From Terrihalobacillus insolitus (GTDB lineage: Bacteria; Bacillota; Bacilli; Bacillales; Amphibacillaceae), in the NCBI RefSeq assembly GCF_028416575.1, contig NZ_JAMQKB010000008.1:62001-126000 (forward strand): a DNA stretch of 64,000 bases, read 5' to 3'. The notes beneath the pieces were generated by a model that was not told where the DNA came from, ran no database searches, and was given only the letters and a program-made list of their open reading frames with translations. Made by a program: the position numbers and the translations under genes. This document shows, one piece after another, positions 19,825 to 28,539 of the stretch (positions are counted from its first letter, which is position 1; the number at the start of each line of letters is the position of its first letter).

Positions 19825-20013
19825 TAAACATGCATGGTTCGTCTCACTACAAAGTAAATCTTACACTTCCACTGTTGTAACTCACCATGACTTATCTGAA
19901 TGAATTCTCGTATTATACCGCTTCTCATAAGCCTTCTCTTCATACTATTACGTATTTCCTTATTAATGTCAAAGATGTACGCTTGTCATTTACGCATGTA
20001 GATAAAAGGTAAG

Positions 20014-20048
20014 CAAAAAAAAAGAGTGCTCAATAGCACCCTTTTTTT
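20014..20048 (-). terminator. Terminator of hbs
   Basis: AAAAAAAG-A-GTGCT and AGCAC-C-CTTTTTTT form a stem with one mismatch and a 4-base loop, about 15 bases after the hbs stop. Confidence 0.85.
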
Positions 20049-20062
20049 GCCCATATGTAAAA

Positions 20063-20335
20063 CTATTTTACAGTATCTTTTAGGGCTTTTCCTGGTTTAA
20101 AAGCTGGAACTTTGCTTGCAGCTATTTCGATTTCATCTCCTGTTTGAGGGTTACGACCTTTGCGAGCAGCACGCTCACGTACCTCGAAGTTTCCAAAACC
20201 GATCAACTGTACCTTTTCACCATTTTTTAGTGAATCCATGATAGATTCAAAAACTGCATCTACAGCCTTCGTTGCGTCCTTCTTTGAAATTTCGCTTTTT
20301 TCAGCTACTGTATTAATTAGATCTGTCTTGTTCAT
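20063..20335 (-). CDS. hbs: HU DNA-binding protein
   Basis: A 90-residue nucleoid protein that bends and compacts DNA. The sequence is canonical HU, with [25 protein letters not shown] forming the DNA-clasping arm near residues 43-67. The start is ATG 20335, given GGAGG 7 bases upstream and the standard MNKTDLI N-terminus. The 53 open codons upstream in frame are leader sequence. Confidence 0.98.
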   Translation of the reverse strand: MNKTDLINTVAEKSEISKKDATKAVDAVFESIMDSLKNGEKVQLIGFGNFEVRERAARKGRNPQTGDEIEIAASKVPAFKPGKALKDTVK

Positions 20336-20452
20336 GACATTCACCTCCTCCCAATATGTATCATTCTTTTCGAACAAGTGGTAGTCACCTATCATTTGTT
20401 CCCTTTTTTGTTTTTTATAAACTGTGTCATCATTTAATTGGTGACATGGCTT

Positions 20453-20481
20453 ATAATAACCGAGTTGAAGCGGAAATTCAA
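20453..20481 (-). promoter_or_regulatory. Strong sigma-A promoter of hbs
   Basis: TTGAAT (20476-20481) and TATTAT (20453-20458) on the minus strand with a 17-base spacer. The implied leader is about 110 bases, long for a housekeeping gene. Confidence 0.7.
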
Positions 20482-20624
20482 CAAAAATCAGCAATTATCG
20501 TTAAATTTTCTTTAACTACCAAATATTACCCAAGCTTTATTGTACATGAATCGTAACATAGTGCGTAACGTTATGCAAGCGTGTTCAACAATTGGTACAA
20601 AAGGAATACGACAAAAACCCAAAA

Positions 20625-20652
20625 CAAAAAGCGGCCTGAAAATCAGCCGCTA
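20625..20652 (-). terminator. Terminator of spoIVA
   Basis: Minus-strand AGCGGCTGA...TCAGGCCGCT hairpin followed by TTTTTGTTTT; the stem begins at the stop codon. Confidence 0.82.
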
Positions 20653-22128
20653 AAGTATAATTGCGATGAGTCCACCTGAGCCTTCATTAATAATCCGCTC
20701 AAGTGTTTCTTTTAATTTATATCGTGCGTTTTCTGGCATAAGTGAAAGTTTTGCTTGAATTCCTTCTCTAACAATGGAGCTCAAAGACCGACCAAATATG
20801 TCAGACTCCCAAATGGATAATGGGTCCTCTTCAAAATCTTGCATTAGATAACGAACAAGCTCTTCACTTTGTTTTTCTGTGCCAATAATCGGGGCAAATT
20901 CTGATTCTACTTCCACCTTTACCATATGGATTGAGGGTGCAACTGCCTTTAACCTCACACCAAAGCGTGAACCCTGACGTATGATTTCTGGCTCATCTAG
21001 TTCCATATCATACAAGGAAGGGGCTGCAATCCCATATCCGGTTTGCTTGACCATTTGTAATGCATCGGATACTTGGTCATATTCTCTTTTAGCAAACGCA
21101 AAATCTTGCATCAGCTGTAGTAAGTGATCCTTGCCACGTATTTCCTCTCCGACTATTTCCTTTAGTACTTGATCATAAAGATAATCAGGTGCTTGCAAAT
21201 CGATTTCTGCTACCCCTTCACCCATTTCCATGCCAGACAAATTTGCTTCTTCAATATAATCATATTCATCAAAGTAACCGACTACACGATCGACATCTCG
21301 TAATCGTTTAATGTCCTTAACTGTCTCTTGAATGGCCACTTGATAATTTTCTCTTAACCAATGATTCTCGTTTAAGACCATAACCCAGCTCGGTAAGTTT
21401 ACATTTACTTCAAGTACCGGGAATTCGTACAATGCTTCACGCAATACATTGTACACGTCATGCTCACTCATACTTTCTACACTCATTGCTAGTACAGGAA
21501 TATCGTATTTTTCAACAAGTTCCTGTCGTAATAGCTCCGTTTCTTGGTGGTGTGGCTGAACAGAATTGACAACCATGATAAAGGGCTTTCCTACTTCCTT
21601 AAGTTCTTCAACCACTCGTTCCTCTGCATCAACGTAATCATTTCTTTCGATTTCTCCTATTGAACCATCCGTCGTTACTACAACCCCAATGGTAGAATGC
21701 TCTTGGATGACCTTTCTTGTTCCTATTTCTGCTGCATCATGAAACGGAATTGGTTCCTCATACCATGGCGTATTAATCATTCTTGGGCCATCATCATCTT
21801 CAAATCCTTTTGCACCATTAACTGTATACCCAACACAATCTACAACTCGAACATTTACATCAAGTCCATCACCGACATGAACAGATACGGCTTGATTTGG
21901 TACGAATTTTGGCTCTGTTGTCATAATTGTTCTTCCCGCAGCACTTTGTGGGAGTTCATCTTGGGCCCTTGCTCTTTCTCCTTCATCTTCAATGTTTGGT
22001 AAAACCACCTGCTCCATAAATTTTTTAATAAAGGTTGATTTTCCAGTTCGTACTGCACCAACTACGCCTAAGTAAATATCTCCATTTGTCCGTTTCGAGA
22101 TATCTTTAAAAATATCTACTCTTTCCAA
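20650..22128 (-). CDS. spoIVA: Stage IV sporulation protein A, coat-basement ATPase
   Basis: A 492-residue morphogenetic ATPase that polymerises on the forespore outer membrane to anchor the coat. The N-terminal GTPase-like domain has Walker A GAVRTGKST near residue 28. The C-terminal SpoVM-binding end LERIINEGSGGLIAIIL is intact. I chose a TTG start at 22128, which has GGAGG 7 bases upstream, gives ERVDIFKD at the N-terminus like B. subtilis, and makes the length exactly that of B. subtilis SpoIVA. The ATG at 22179 lies at the predicted transcription start and cannot be used. Confidence 0.96.
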   Translation of the reverse strand: MERVDIFKDISKRTNGDIYLGVVGAVRTGKSTFIKKFMEQVVLPNIEDEGERARAQDELPQSAAGRTIMTTEPKFVPNQAVSVHVGDGLDVNVRVVDCVGYTVNGAKGFEDDDGPRMINTPWYEEPIPFHDAAEIGTRKVIQEHSTIGVVVTTDGSIGEIERNDYVDAEERVVEELKEVGKPFIMVVNSVQPHHQETELLRQELVEKYDIPVLAMSVESMSEHDVYNVLREALYEFPVLEVNVNLPSWVMVLNENHWLRENYQVAIQETVKDIKRLRDVDRVVGYFDEYDYIEEANLSGMEMGEGVAEIDLQAPDYLYDQVLKEIVGEEIRGKDHLLQLMQDFAFAKREYDQVSDALQMVKQTGYGIAAPSLYDMELDEPEIIRQGSRFGVRLKAVAPSIHMVKVEVESEFAPIIGTEKQSEELVRYLMQDFEEDPLSIWESDIFGRSLSSIVREGIQAKLSLMPENARYKLKETLERIINEGSGGLIAIIL

Positions 22129-22183
22129 ACGATCCCCTCCCGATCTACTTCGCCATTTATCATTACGAATCATTGACATTATG

Positions 22184-22214
22184 ATTCTATGACGTTGTCC
22201 AGTTAAAATATGAC
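22184..22214 (-). promoter_or_regulatory. Sigma-E promoter of spoIVA
   Basis: Minus-strand GTCATATT (22207-22214) and CATAGAAT (22184-22191) separated by 15 bases fit the mother-cell sigma-E consensus (GTCATATT / CATACAAT) closely. Transcription would start near 22176. Confidence 0.8.
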
Positions 22215-22332
22215 TTGTTTATTAGGAAAAGCATAAAAAGTTTGTATTTTCGTTCCTATTTCTACTTTTCCTATTAAAAACCAGTTAACACTTTTGCCCA
22301 ACGTAACAATAATAGGATAGGAAAAAGAAAAA

Positions 22333-22363
22333 ATCCCTCGCCACATTATATGCGGCGAGGGAT
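22333..22363 (-). terminator. Terminator of yphE-yphF
   Basis: A 10-bp perfect GC-rich stem (ATCCCTCGCC / GGCGAGGGAT) followed on the minus strand by TTTTTTCTTTTTC. Confidence 0.93.
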
Positions 22364-22421
22364 CTAGTATTCCGAAATTTTTCTTGTTTTGATCCATTAT
22401 TATAAGGTATACGGTTACCAA

Positions 22422-23153
22422 TTATTCGTTTTTAAGTGGAATGGGTTCTCCATCTTTAATCGTGTACGGCAAAGAATATGCAGGCACGAATGGCGCATTA
22501 TCTGCCAATATATATCGAATATCATCACCATTTTTATAATTGTGTTTATACTCATTTAAGTATTTGAAAAGATCCTTACTGTAATCAATCAGCAAATTTC
22601 CTTGTGTATCAAATACAACTGGTAAATTCCTTTGGGTATAGGGGCTTTCAACATAAGGTAATGCATCTAATCCTAGCTTTTCGTAATTTATTTGGTACAC
22701 ACCATCATCGATTTCCTTACCAAATGGTGGATAAATGTTTTTGTTACGATAGATGTTTACCCTTTGTTGTAGACTTCTTAGCTTTTCGGCAATCCTCAAA
22801 TCAATTAACTTCACTGTAGGGTTCTGCTCAGGATAAATCAATACGTATTGGTAGATTCCCCCATTTTCAAATGCATTGCCTGGAATGGACTGGATTAAAT
22901 TTTGTTCCTTTAATGCAGTAAAGTCAATCACATATTTCAAAAAAATAGGGGTATCTTGTTCTTTTGTTTTGATCGGTACAAGGCCATTTGTATTCTCTCT
23001 ATATGTATCAACTGCATCTTGTACCATGCTTAACTGCGCATCGTTTGGCATCTGATTTTTTGAAAGCCTTTCCTTAGGGTAGAGACATCCGCTTAGCAGT
23101 AACAGTAGTAAAAGAAGGCTCAAAAGCGTGATATAAGTTCGTTGGTAAAACAT
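22422..23153 (-). CDS. yphF: Lipoprotein YphF family
   Basis: A 243-residue predicted lipoprotein: a leucine-rich signal peptide ending in the lipobox LLSGC, with the lipidated Cys near residue 22, then an extracytoplasmic domain of unknown function. Corresponds to B. subtilis YphF, which also lies next to yphE and spoIVA. ATG 23153 is preceded by AGGAGG. A sporulation role has been suggested only by context. Confidence 0.85.
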   Translation of the reverse strand: MFYQRTYITLLSLLLLLLLLSGCLYPKERLSKNQMPNDAQLSMVQDAVDTYRENTNGLVPIKTKEQDTPIFLKYVIDFTALKEQNLIQSIPGNAFENGGIYQYVLIYPEQNPTVKLIDLRIAEKLRSLQQRVNIYRNKNIYPPFGKEIDDGVYQINYEKLGLDALPYVESPYTQRNLPVVFDTQGNLLIDYSKDLFKYLNEYKHNYKNGDDIRYILADNAPFVPAYSLPYTIKDGEPIPLKNE

Positions 23154-23182
23154 TTGTTTCTTCCTCCTAGGTTTGCAAGTAA

Positions 23183-23380
23183 TCATGATGTAGGGCCGCT
23201 AATAACGATATAAAAAATTATCAGTCCTCCTACAATTAGGAAGAGATAGGCGAAAATTGCAACAACTACAGCAAATATTCCTTTCAGTTTGTATCTGCTT
23301 AAAAGAATGAGACCAATAGATATAAACAAAAAAATCATTCCAGCAAAAGATATGTACATTTTTAACATAGATTCCGACAT
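23183..23380 (-). CDS. yphE: DUF2768 small membrane protein YphE
   Basis: A 65-residue protein with two hydrophobic helices (MYISFAGMIFLFISIGLILL and IFAVVVAIFAYLFLIVGGL), matching YphE. Function unknown. ATG 23380 has AAGGAG 8 bases upstream and gives a length like the B. subtilis protein. A longer reading from 23443 has no site. It lies 29 bases upstream of yphF, probably one transcript. Confidence 0.82.
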   Translation of the reverse strand: MSESMLKMYISFAGMIFLFISIGLILLSRYKLKGIFAVVVAIFAYLFLIVGGLIIFYIVISGPTS

Positions 23381-23521
23381 AGTACCACTCCTTACGTCCA
23401 GGGGCTTTGTCCATTTTTTTAGATAAAAGGTTGTAGTATCCATTAAATCCCTGTTGGATACTTCTCTACTTCCACTTTAGCCTTTCATCACACAAATAGT
23501 ATAACATATCTCTTTTTTAGT

Positions 23522-23537
23522 GCATGTTCAAACAACC
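23522..23537. repeat. Fused-end scar of the MITE-like element
   Basis: TGCATGTTCAAACAAC reads as the TGCGTGTTC end joined directly to the GAACAAC end with no interior. It is a likely deletion or excision scar. Confidence 0.5.
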
Positions 23538-23549
23538 TACACAATAAAA

Positions 23550-23581
23550 ACCGAGATGGAAGGGGCAATCTCCACCTCGGT
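23550..23581 (-). terminator. Terminator downstream of spoVIF-like gene
   Basis: ACCGAGGTGGA pairs with TCCATCTCGGT (one G-U) on the minus strand, followed by TTTTTATTG. It lies 96 bases after the stop codon of the 23678 gene; no other gene fits in between. Confidence 0.8.
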
Positions 23582-23677
23582 AATGACTAAACAATACCCC
23601 AAAGCAACCCTAAATGAATGCTTGTGCGATTTATTCTATGCGAAAGAGCAATGTTTTGTATCCTCAAAAGCCTAGTA

Positions 23678-23941
23678 TTAGTTATTTTCAAACAATTTAC
23701 TCAAAGAACTAAAATCGGATGGTACGTTGTTATTCGTAATCGTATCAACTAAGGTATCTTCTTTTTCCTTGGAAATTGGTTGATTTGCCATTTCTGATAG
23801 ATTTCTAACAAGATTACGAACGGTTTCATCATTGGATAAATCGGCATCCCCCAATGAGTCCACTATACTTAAAAGGTCATCTGGTTTCATATCGGTACTG
23901 CTTTGAATATGGTCGAACATGTCTTTCTGTGATCCACTCAC
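23678..23941 (-). CDS. Stage VI sporulation protein F-like (SpoVIF/YjcC)
   Basis: An 87-residue soluble protein resembling B. subtilis SpoVIF (YjcC), a late coat-assembly protein. Shared features are an N-terminal short helix, DDLLSIVDSLGDADLSNDETVRNLVRNLSEMANQPISKEKED and a C-terminal SLSKLFEN. The start is GTG with GGAGG 7 bases upstream. B. subtilis has its copy elsewhere, so finding it between yphE and gpsA is a relocation or an extra paralogue. Confidence 0.78.
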   Translation of the reverse strand: MSGSQKDMFDHIQSSTDMKPDDLLSIVDSLGDADLSNDETVRNLVRNLSEMANQPISKEKEDTLVDTITNNNVPSDFSSLSKLFENN

Positions 23942-24065
23942 GTCAAGTCCTCCTTGCCTATTTCATTCAAAATAGTATATGCACGAAGGATGAATAAGTG
24001 TATAAAGAGCGCACATAAATGGATGTCAAATGATAATTGTTGCCTGATTACGAACTTATATAGAG

Positions 24066-24282
24066 GATGTTCAAAAAGTCACCAAATGATAAGCTACGCA
24101 TCTCGGGGCCACACGATGTGGGTCATGCAGGCGTTGCCACAGGACGTGGCGGTCTTAGCCTGTATTCCTTAAAAGGCTCGTTCTTCCGGTCCTCATGTAG
24201 GGAAAGCCTACACTGCGGTCCTCAGAAGCATCGCCGCCTCGACCTGCTTGCTTCTAATTTGCCGACTTTTTGAACACGAACT
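24066..24282 (+). repeat. MITE-like element, copy B (217 bp, expanded middle)
   Basis: It has the same termini as the 150-bp copies (GATGTTCAAAAAGTC and GACTTTTTGAACACG) and the same subterminal sequences, but a longer GC-rich middle with inverted pairs such as GCCAC/GTGGC and GTAGG/CCTAC. TATATAGAG is duplicated on both sides (24057-24065 and 24283-24291). The exact match extends to 16 bp (24050-24065 and 24276-24291). The right duplicate contains the last codons of gpsA. Confidence 0.85.
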
Positions 24283-25322
24283 TATATAGAGTATCGATTT
24301 GTTAAAATATGTGAGAGATCCTCCATTTCATGTCTTCTATCACGATTCATAAGCTGATCCACCATATCTTTCGAATTCTTTTGTTTAAACAAAATTTGAT
24401 AAATACCAGCTGTAATGGGCATATCAATGTGTTGCTTTCTTGCAAACTCATATGCAGCTTTCGTTGTCCGAACGCCTTCTACGACCATTCCCATTTGTTC
24501 TAATACATCATCAAGCTTGTTTCCTTTTCCAAGCAAGTTACCTGCTCTCCAATTCCTGCTATGTACACTTGTACAAGTAACAATTAAATCACCGACACCA
24601 GAAAGACCAATAAAGGTTAACGGGTTTGCGCCCATTTTTGTTCCTAGTCGAGCTATTTCAGCAAGACCTCTCGTCATGAGAGCAGCTTTTGCATTATCTC
24701 CATAACCGAGTCCATCAGAAATCCCTGCACCAAGAGCAATAATATTTTTTAATGCGCCGCCAAGCTCGACTCCAATGACATCTGGACTCGTGTACACACG
24801 GAAATTTTCATTTATAAATAAATCCTGTATCTTTTTTGCTTCTGACAGAGAAACGGAAGAGGACGTTAGTGTTGTTGGCTGTCTTGCACCAACTTCTTCC
24901 GCATGACTTGGGCCTGATAAAACAACAATATCATTGTACAGATGTCTAGGCATTTCTTCAGCAATCATCTCGGACACACGTTTCAGTGATCCTGGTTCTA
25001 TCCCTTTAGTAGCATGAATTAATGTTATCTTATTTTCCAACACGTTTGCTAATTGCTGGCAGACTTCACGTATTGCTTTCGTTGGAATCACAATAACAAC
25101 ACTTGATACATCTCTAATTGCTTCCTGCATATCGTGGTATACCTTCACATTCTTTGGAAACACAACGTTAGGAAGGTATTTTTTATTTTCTCGAGTTGCA
25201 TTGATTGATTCTGCTTGAACCTGATTATGCGTCCACAGGCGAACATCATGCTCATTATCTGCTAACACTAAGGAAAGAGCTGTTCCCCAACTACCAGCAC
25301 CTAATACTGCAATTTTTTCCAT
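24282..25322 (-). CDS. gpsA: Glycerol-3-phosphate dehydrogenase [NAD(P)+]
   Basis: A 346-residue cytoplasmic enzyme reducing dihydroxyacetone phosphate to sn-glycerol-3-phosphate for phospholipid synthesis. N-terminal dinucleotide fold GAGSWGTALS at residues 7-16; HATKGIEP near residue 105; the catalytic Lys is in GGALKNIIALGAGISDGL; C-terminal NRDRRHEME is present. The stop codon sits in the target duplication of MITE copy B. It follows der with a 12-base gap. Confidence 0.97.
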   Translation of the reverse strand: MEKIAVLGAGSWGTALSLVLADNEHDVRLWTHNQVQAESINATRENKKYLPNVVFPKNVKVYHDMQEAIRDVSSVVIVIPTKAIREVCQQLANVLENKITLIHATKGIEPGSLKRVSEMIAEEMPRHLYNDIVVLSGPSHAEEVGARQPTTLTSSSVSLSEAKKIQDLFINENFRVYTSPDVIGVELGGALKNIIALGAGISDGLGYGDNAKAALMTRGLAEIARLGTKMGANPLTFIGLSGVGDLIVTCTSVHSRNWRAGNLLGKGNKLDDVLEQMGMVVEGVRTTKAAYEFARKQHIDMPITAGIYQILFKQKNSKDMVDQLMNRDRRHEMEDLSHILTNRYSI

Positions 25323-25334
25323 ATTAAACGCTCC

Positions 25335-26645
25335 TTACCCTCTTTTTCTGGCGAATATTTTAATAGGTGTTCCTTCAAATCCAAAAGCTTCTCTAATTCG
25401 GTTCTCCAGAAACCTTTCATAGGAAAAGTGTAAAAGTTCAGGGTCATTCACAAATACGACAAAGCTTGGTGGTTTCACGGATACTTGTGTTGCATATAAA
25501 ATTTTCAAACGTTGCCCCTTAATGGTCGGAGTCGGATTCATTGCAAGGGCATCCATAATGACATCATTCAGCACGTTCGTTTGGACACGTTTTGCATGGT
25601 TCTCACTTGCTTCTAATACTTTCGGGATAAGCGTATGCGTACGTTTTCTCGTTAACGCAGAGAGAAAAACAATTGGTGCATAATCTAAAAATAAAAAATG
25701 TGCTCTGATTTTTTCCTCAAATTCTTTCATGGCCTTTTCATTCGATTCAACAGTATCCCATTTGTTTACGACAATCACAACTGCTTTTCCAGCATCATGG
25801 GCATAGCCGGCAATTTTTTTATCTTGTTCAATAATACCCGTTTCCGCATCAATTAATGTGAGGACTACATCCGATCGTTCAATCGCCTTTAATGCACGTA
25901 GGATGCTATATTTCTCCGTTGTTTCATAAATCTTTCCTCTTTTGCGCATTCCTGCTGTATCGATTATAACAAAATCTCGGTCATCTTTATTGAATGGGGT
26001 ATCAACCGCATCTCTTGTTGTACCAGCAATATCACTCACAATAACACGTTCTTGATTCAACAATGCATTAACGAGCGACGATTTTCCAACGTTTGGCCTG
26101 CCAATTAAACTAAAATATATTGTATCGTCGTCATCAGGTGTTTGATCAAGTTCAGGAAAATGTTGAACTACTGCATCTAACAAGTCACCAAGCCCTAAGC
26201 TATGTGTACCGGAAATAGGGTATGGTTCACCAAATCCCAATGAATAAAATTCGTATATATTTTCCCTCATCTCAGGGTTATCCACTTTGTTAACGGCTAG
26301 TACTACGGGCTTATTTGATTTGTATAATATTTTTGCAACTTCCTCATCTGCAGCCGTAATCCCGTCTCTTCCATTTACGATAAATATAATGACGTCCGCT
26401 TCATTCATTGCAACTTCGGCCTGTTCACGCATTTGTACGAGTAATGGTTCGTCACTTAACTCAATTCCACCGGTGTCGATCAAATTAAAAGTGGTTGTAA
26501 GCCATTCGACTTGAGCATAAATCCGATCACGGGTTATACCTGGAACATCTTCTACAATCGAAATGCGTTCTCCTACAAGTCGATTAAAGATGGTTGATTT
26601 TCCCACATTTGGTCTACCTACTACTGCTACTACTGATTTCCTCAT
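25335..26645 (-). CDS. der: Ribosome-assembly GTPase Der (EngA, YphC)
   Basis: A 436-residue protein with two tandem GTPase domains (GRPNVGKST near residue 10 and GRPNVGKSS near residue 182; NKVD and NKWD specificity motifs) and a C-terminal KH-like domain. It is essential for 50S subunit maturation. ATG 26645 gives the usual [17 protein letters not shown] start; an ATG 21 bases earlier lacks support. Between the YIEGIA group and gpsA as in B. subtilis. Confidence 0.97.
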   Translation of the reverse strand: MRKSVVAVVGRPNVGKSTIFNRLVGERISIVEDVPGITRDRIYAQVEWLTTTFNLIDTGGIELSDEPLLVQMREQAEVAMNEADVIIFIVNGRDGITAADEEVAKILYKSNKPVVLAVNKVDNPEMRENIYEFYSLGFGEPYPISGTHSLGLGDLLDAVVQHFPELDQTPDDDDTIYFSLIGRPNVGKSSLVNALLNQERVIVSDIAGTTRDAVDTPFNKDDRDFVIIDTAGMRKRGKIYETTEKYSILRALKAIERSDVVLTLIDAETGIIEQDKKIAGYAHDAGKAVVIVVNKWDTVESNEKAMKEFEEKIRAHFLFLDYAPIVFLSALTRKRTHTLIPKVLEASENHAKRVQTNVLNDVIMDALAMNPTPTIKGQRLKILYATQVSVKPPSFVVFVNDPELLHFSYERFLENRIREAFGFEGTPIKIFARKRG

Positions 26646-26741
26646 GAAAGGTACATCCTTTCTCATACTTAAAGTAACCTTAACTTTATCATTCTAGCAA
26701 AAGAGGGTATTTTAAACAAATATAATTTGGAGCGAAACGTT

Positions 26742-26927
26742 CTAATGCTTTACAATAATATACATTTCTTCACTAAGTGCATGGCTAATCCCATCCATAA
26801 TAGCTTCAATGTCTGTTGCAACTTGATCCATTTCCTGTTTATCTTCACACAGAAAAATAGGAGCACCACCATCTACTTTTTGCTTGTTCGTTGTAATAAC
26901 AGCAAGTATCATCTTTTCAATTTTCAT
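26742..26927 (-). CDS. Small capping subunit for the YIEGIA protein
   Basis: A 61-residue soluble protein beginning MKIEKMILAVITTNK and carrying GGAPIFLCEDKQEMD. It resembles the small proteins annotated as the capping-complex subunit for YIEGIA. It starts one base after the yphB stop, with AAAGGGG ribosome site embedded in the end of yphB, so synthesis is probably coupled one-to-one. Biochemical role unknown; the partnership is inferred from family annotation and position. Confidence 0.72.
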   Translation of the reverse strand: MKIEKMILAVITTNKQKVDGGAPIFLCEDKQEMDQVATDIEAIMDGISHALSEEMYIIVKH

Positions 26928-27815
26928 TTATTCATCCCCTTTATTTGCCTTTGATTCATTTGGGAGACGTATTGCATTTTCAAGAATTGGTACCGAGCCA
27001 ATCACGAACTTCGCTTTTTCAACATTCCTGTCTTGAGGAAGCACAAAAACACCAATCTTTCCACTTCTTAGGTCTCGTTTAATTAATGGAACGAGAGCTG
27101 GTGTTCCTGAATCTCGATACACGCCCATTATGGTGGATATATCGTGAAGAATGGCCTGTCGTTGACCTAAGTTAGCAATTGTAGGTCGTACATTAAAACT
27201 TTTCGGTGTTAAAATAAAACCCATTCCATACTCCAGGATTTCTTTTTGTCGATCTGGTATCCCAATATTCATAATATAAATATTCCCAATATAGAGCCCA
27301 GCACCTTCAAAGTGTATTTCTTCTTGTTCAATATGGACAAGATCCTTCAACTTCCCACCACTCATCAACTTTTTGCTTATTAGAAAAGTTACGATACTGA
27401 TCGCAATTGCTGCCCAAATATTATAAATTAAATAGAAAAGCGTCACTAAAAAAGAAGTAAACATGACAATATAGTTTCTACCTTCAAACGCTACTGCAAT
27501 TCCTTCTATGTAACTTTTGCCCCGTGAAACAAGCTCATACCCATCAATTTCGGTTAACGTATTTCGTTCCATATTTCGAACATCTCTGAATTGTGAGGCT
27601 GCAATGGTTAAAAAGGTAACGGCAGTAAATTGTTTTTCCATAATAGCTGGTATTGCAACAGACCCAAGTCCAGCGGCTATAAACCCAAGTGCAATATGGA
27701 TTATTTTCCCATGGAGATAGGTTGGATATTGTCGGTAATCCGTTCTTAACATAGCGATTCGTGTAAAAGTACCGACTAATACACCTAACAACATTGGGTA
27801 TGTATATTCATTCAT
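26928..27815 (-). CDS. yphB: YIEGIA-family membrane protein (YphB)
   Basis: A 295-residue membrane protein with about five hydrophobic helices in the first 160 residues and a soluble C-terminal domain. The name-giving motif SYIEGIAVAFEGRNYIVM is at residues 92-109. Members are restricted to endospore formers and B. subtilis yphB sits in the same place. The molecular function is not known. ATG 27815 overlaps the end of yphA by 8 bases. Confidence 0.85.
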   Translation of the reverse strand: MNEYTYPMLLGVLVGTFTRIAMLRTDYRQYPTYLHGKIIHIALGFIAAGLGSVAIPAIMEKQFTAVTFLTIAASQFRDVRNMERNTLTEIDGYELVSRGKSYIEGIAVAFEGRNYIVMFTSFLVTLFYLIYNIWAAIAISIVTFLISKKLMSGGKLKDLVHIEQEEIHFEGAGLYIGNIYIMNIGIPDRQKEILEYGMGFILTPKSFNVRPTIANLGQRQAILHDISTIMGVYRDSGTPALVPLIKRDLRSGKIGVFVLPQDRNVEKAKFVIGSVPILENAIRLPNESKANKGDE

Positions 27816-28413
27816 GAGTCCACCCCATTTTCCGCTTTTCCAATTCCTGTGTGGCCAAATCCATCCTTAATTTCAGGTCTATTATCCATTTAGTCAACAA
27901 TAAAAAGCCCATTTCAACCGCTATAATGTCTAGATAGGACTTGTCACCAATCGTTTCCTGAAACCCATAGCCATGTAAAATAAAGCTATACACAACCTCT
28001 CCCATCGACGATCCTAAAATCCAAATTGCTGCCTTTTCGTACAAACCTTTTGTTAAAAAAGTAACAACGATTAATCCAATAAACGGAATTGTTACGGTTC
28101 TAGGAAATACCATCCAAATTGGACTTATTTTTTCCCATAAATAAAGTCCATTATAGCCAAAAACAAGGAAAATGCTACAAAGTGTAAGATAAAACCAACG
28201 CTGTCTAGTTGACAATAACAAAATAGCACCTAAAAATAATATACCAATGGATGCGTTTAACCGGATATCGATCGTCTCTATGTATGTATTTGACAAGATA
28301 ATCGTGCATAAAACCCATACGGCTAACCATGTTCTCGTTTTTCTTTTAGGCATAAGAAAGGTGATAATAATCCACATTAGCCAACTAATCCAATAAAAAA
28401 GCAAACCATCCAT
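27808..28413 (-). CDS. yphA: YphA-family membrane protein
   Basis: A 201-residue polytopic membrane protein with about six hydrophobic helices and a short charged C-terminus, matching YphA. Function unknown. ATG 28413 has AGGTGG 5-6 bases upstream; the GTG codons before it are in that site. First gene of yphA-yphB-capping subunit. Confidence 0.82.
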   Translation of the reverse strand: MDGLLFYWISWLMWIIITFLMPKRKTRTWLAVWVLCTIILSNTYIETIDIRLNASIGILFLGAILLLSTRQRWFYLTLCSIFLVFGYNGLYLWEKISPIWMVFPRTVTIPFIGLIVVTFLTKGLYEKAAIWILGSSMGEVVYSFILHGYGFQETIGDKSYLDIIAVEMGFLLLTKWIIDLKLRMDLATQELEKRKMGWTHE

Positions 28414-28500
28414 ATGCACCACCTACCTTTAGCATTATGGATCAATCTACAGTTTTCTAAACATAAGAGGTTGTTCATAAGGAATTTCAAATACAAAAAA

Positions 28501-28533
28501 AGCTGCCCCATTACGATAGGAGCAACTTTCCAT
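28501..28533 (-). terminator. Terminator of ypfD
   Basis: AAAGTTGCTCC and GGGGCAGCTTT pair on the minus strand using two G-U pairs, followed by TTTTGTATTT. The G-U pairs make it a good helix only on this strand. Confidence 0.88.
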
Positions 28534-28539
28534 TTTCAA

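Noticed and set aside
20336..20494. N-terminal extension of HU
   Set aside because: A perfect ribosome site lies before ATG 20335 and HU proteins begin MNKTDLI; the extension is leader sequence.
22203..22421. A 72-codon open frame between spoIVA and yphF
   Set aside because: It spans the strong yphF terminator and the spoIVA sigma-E promoter and has no ribosome site.
24001..24273. Small plus-strand open frames near gpsA
   Set aside because: They lie within MITE copy B and its flank and lack translation signals.
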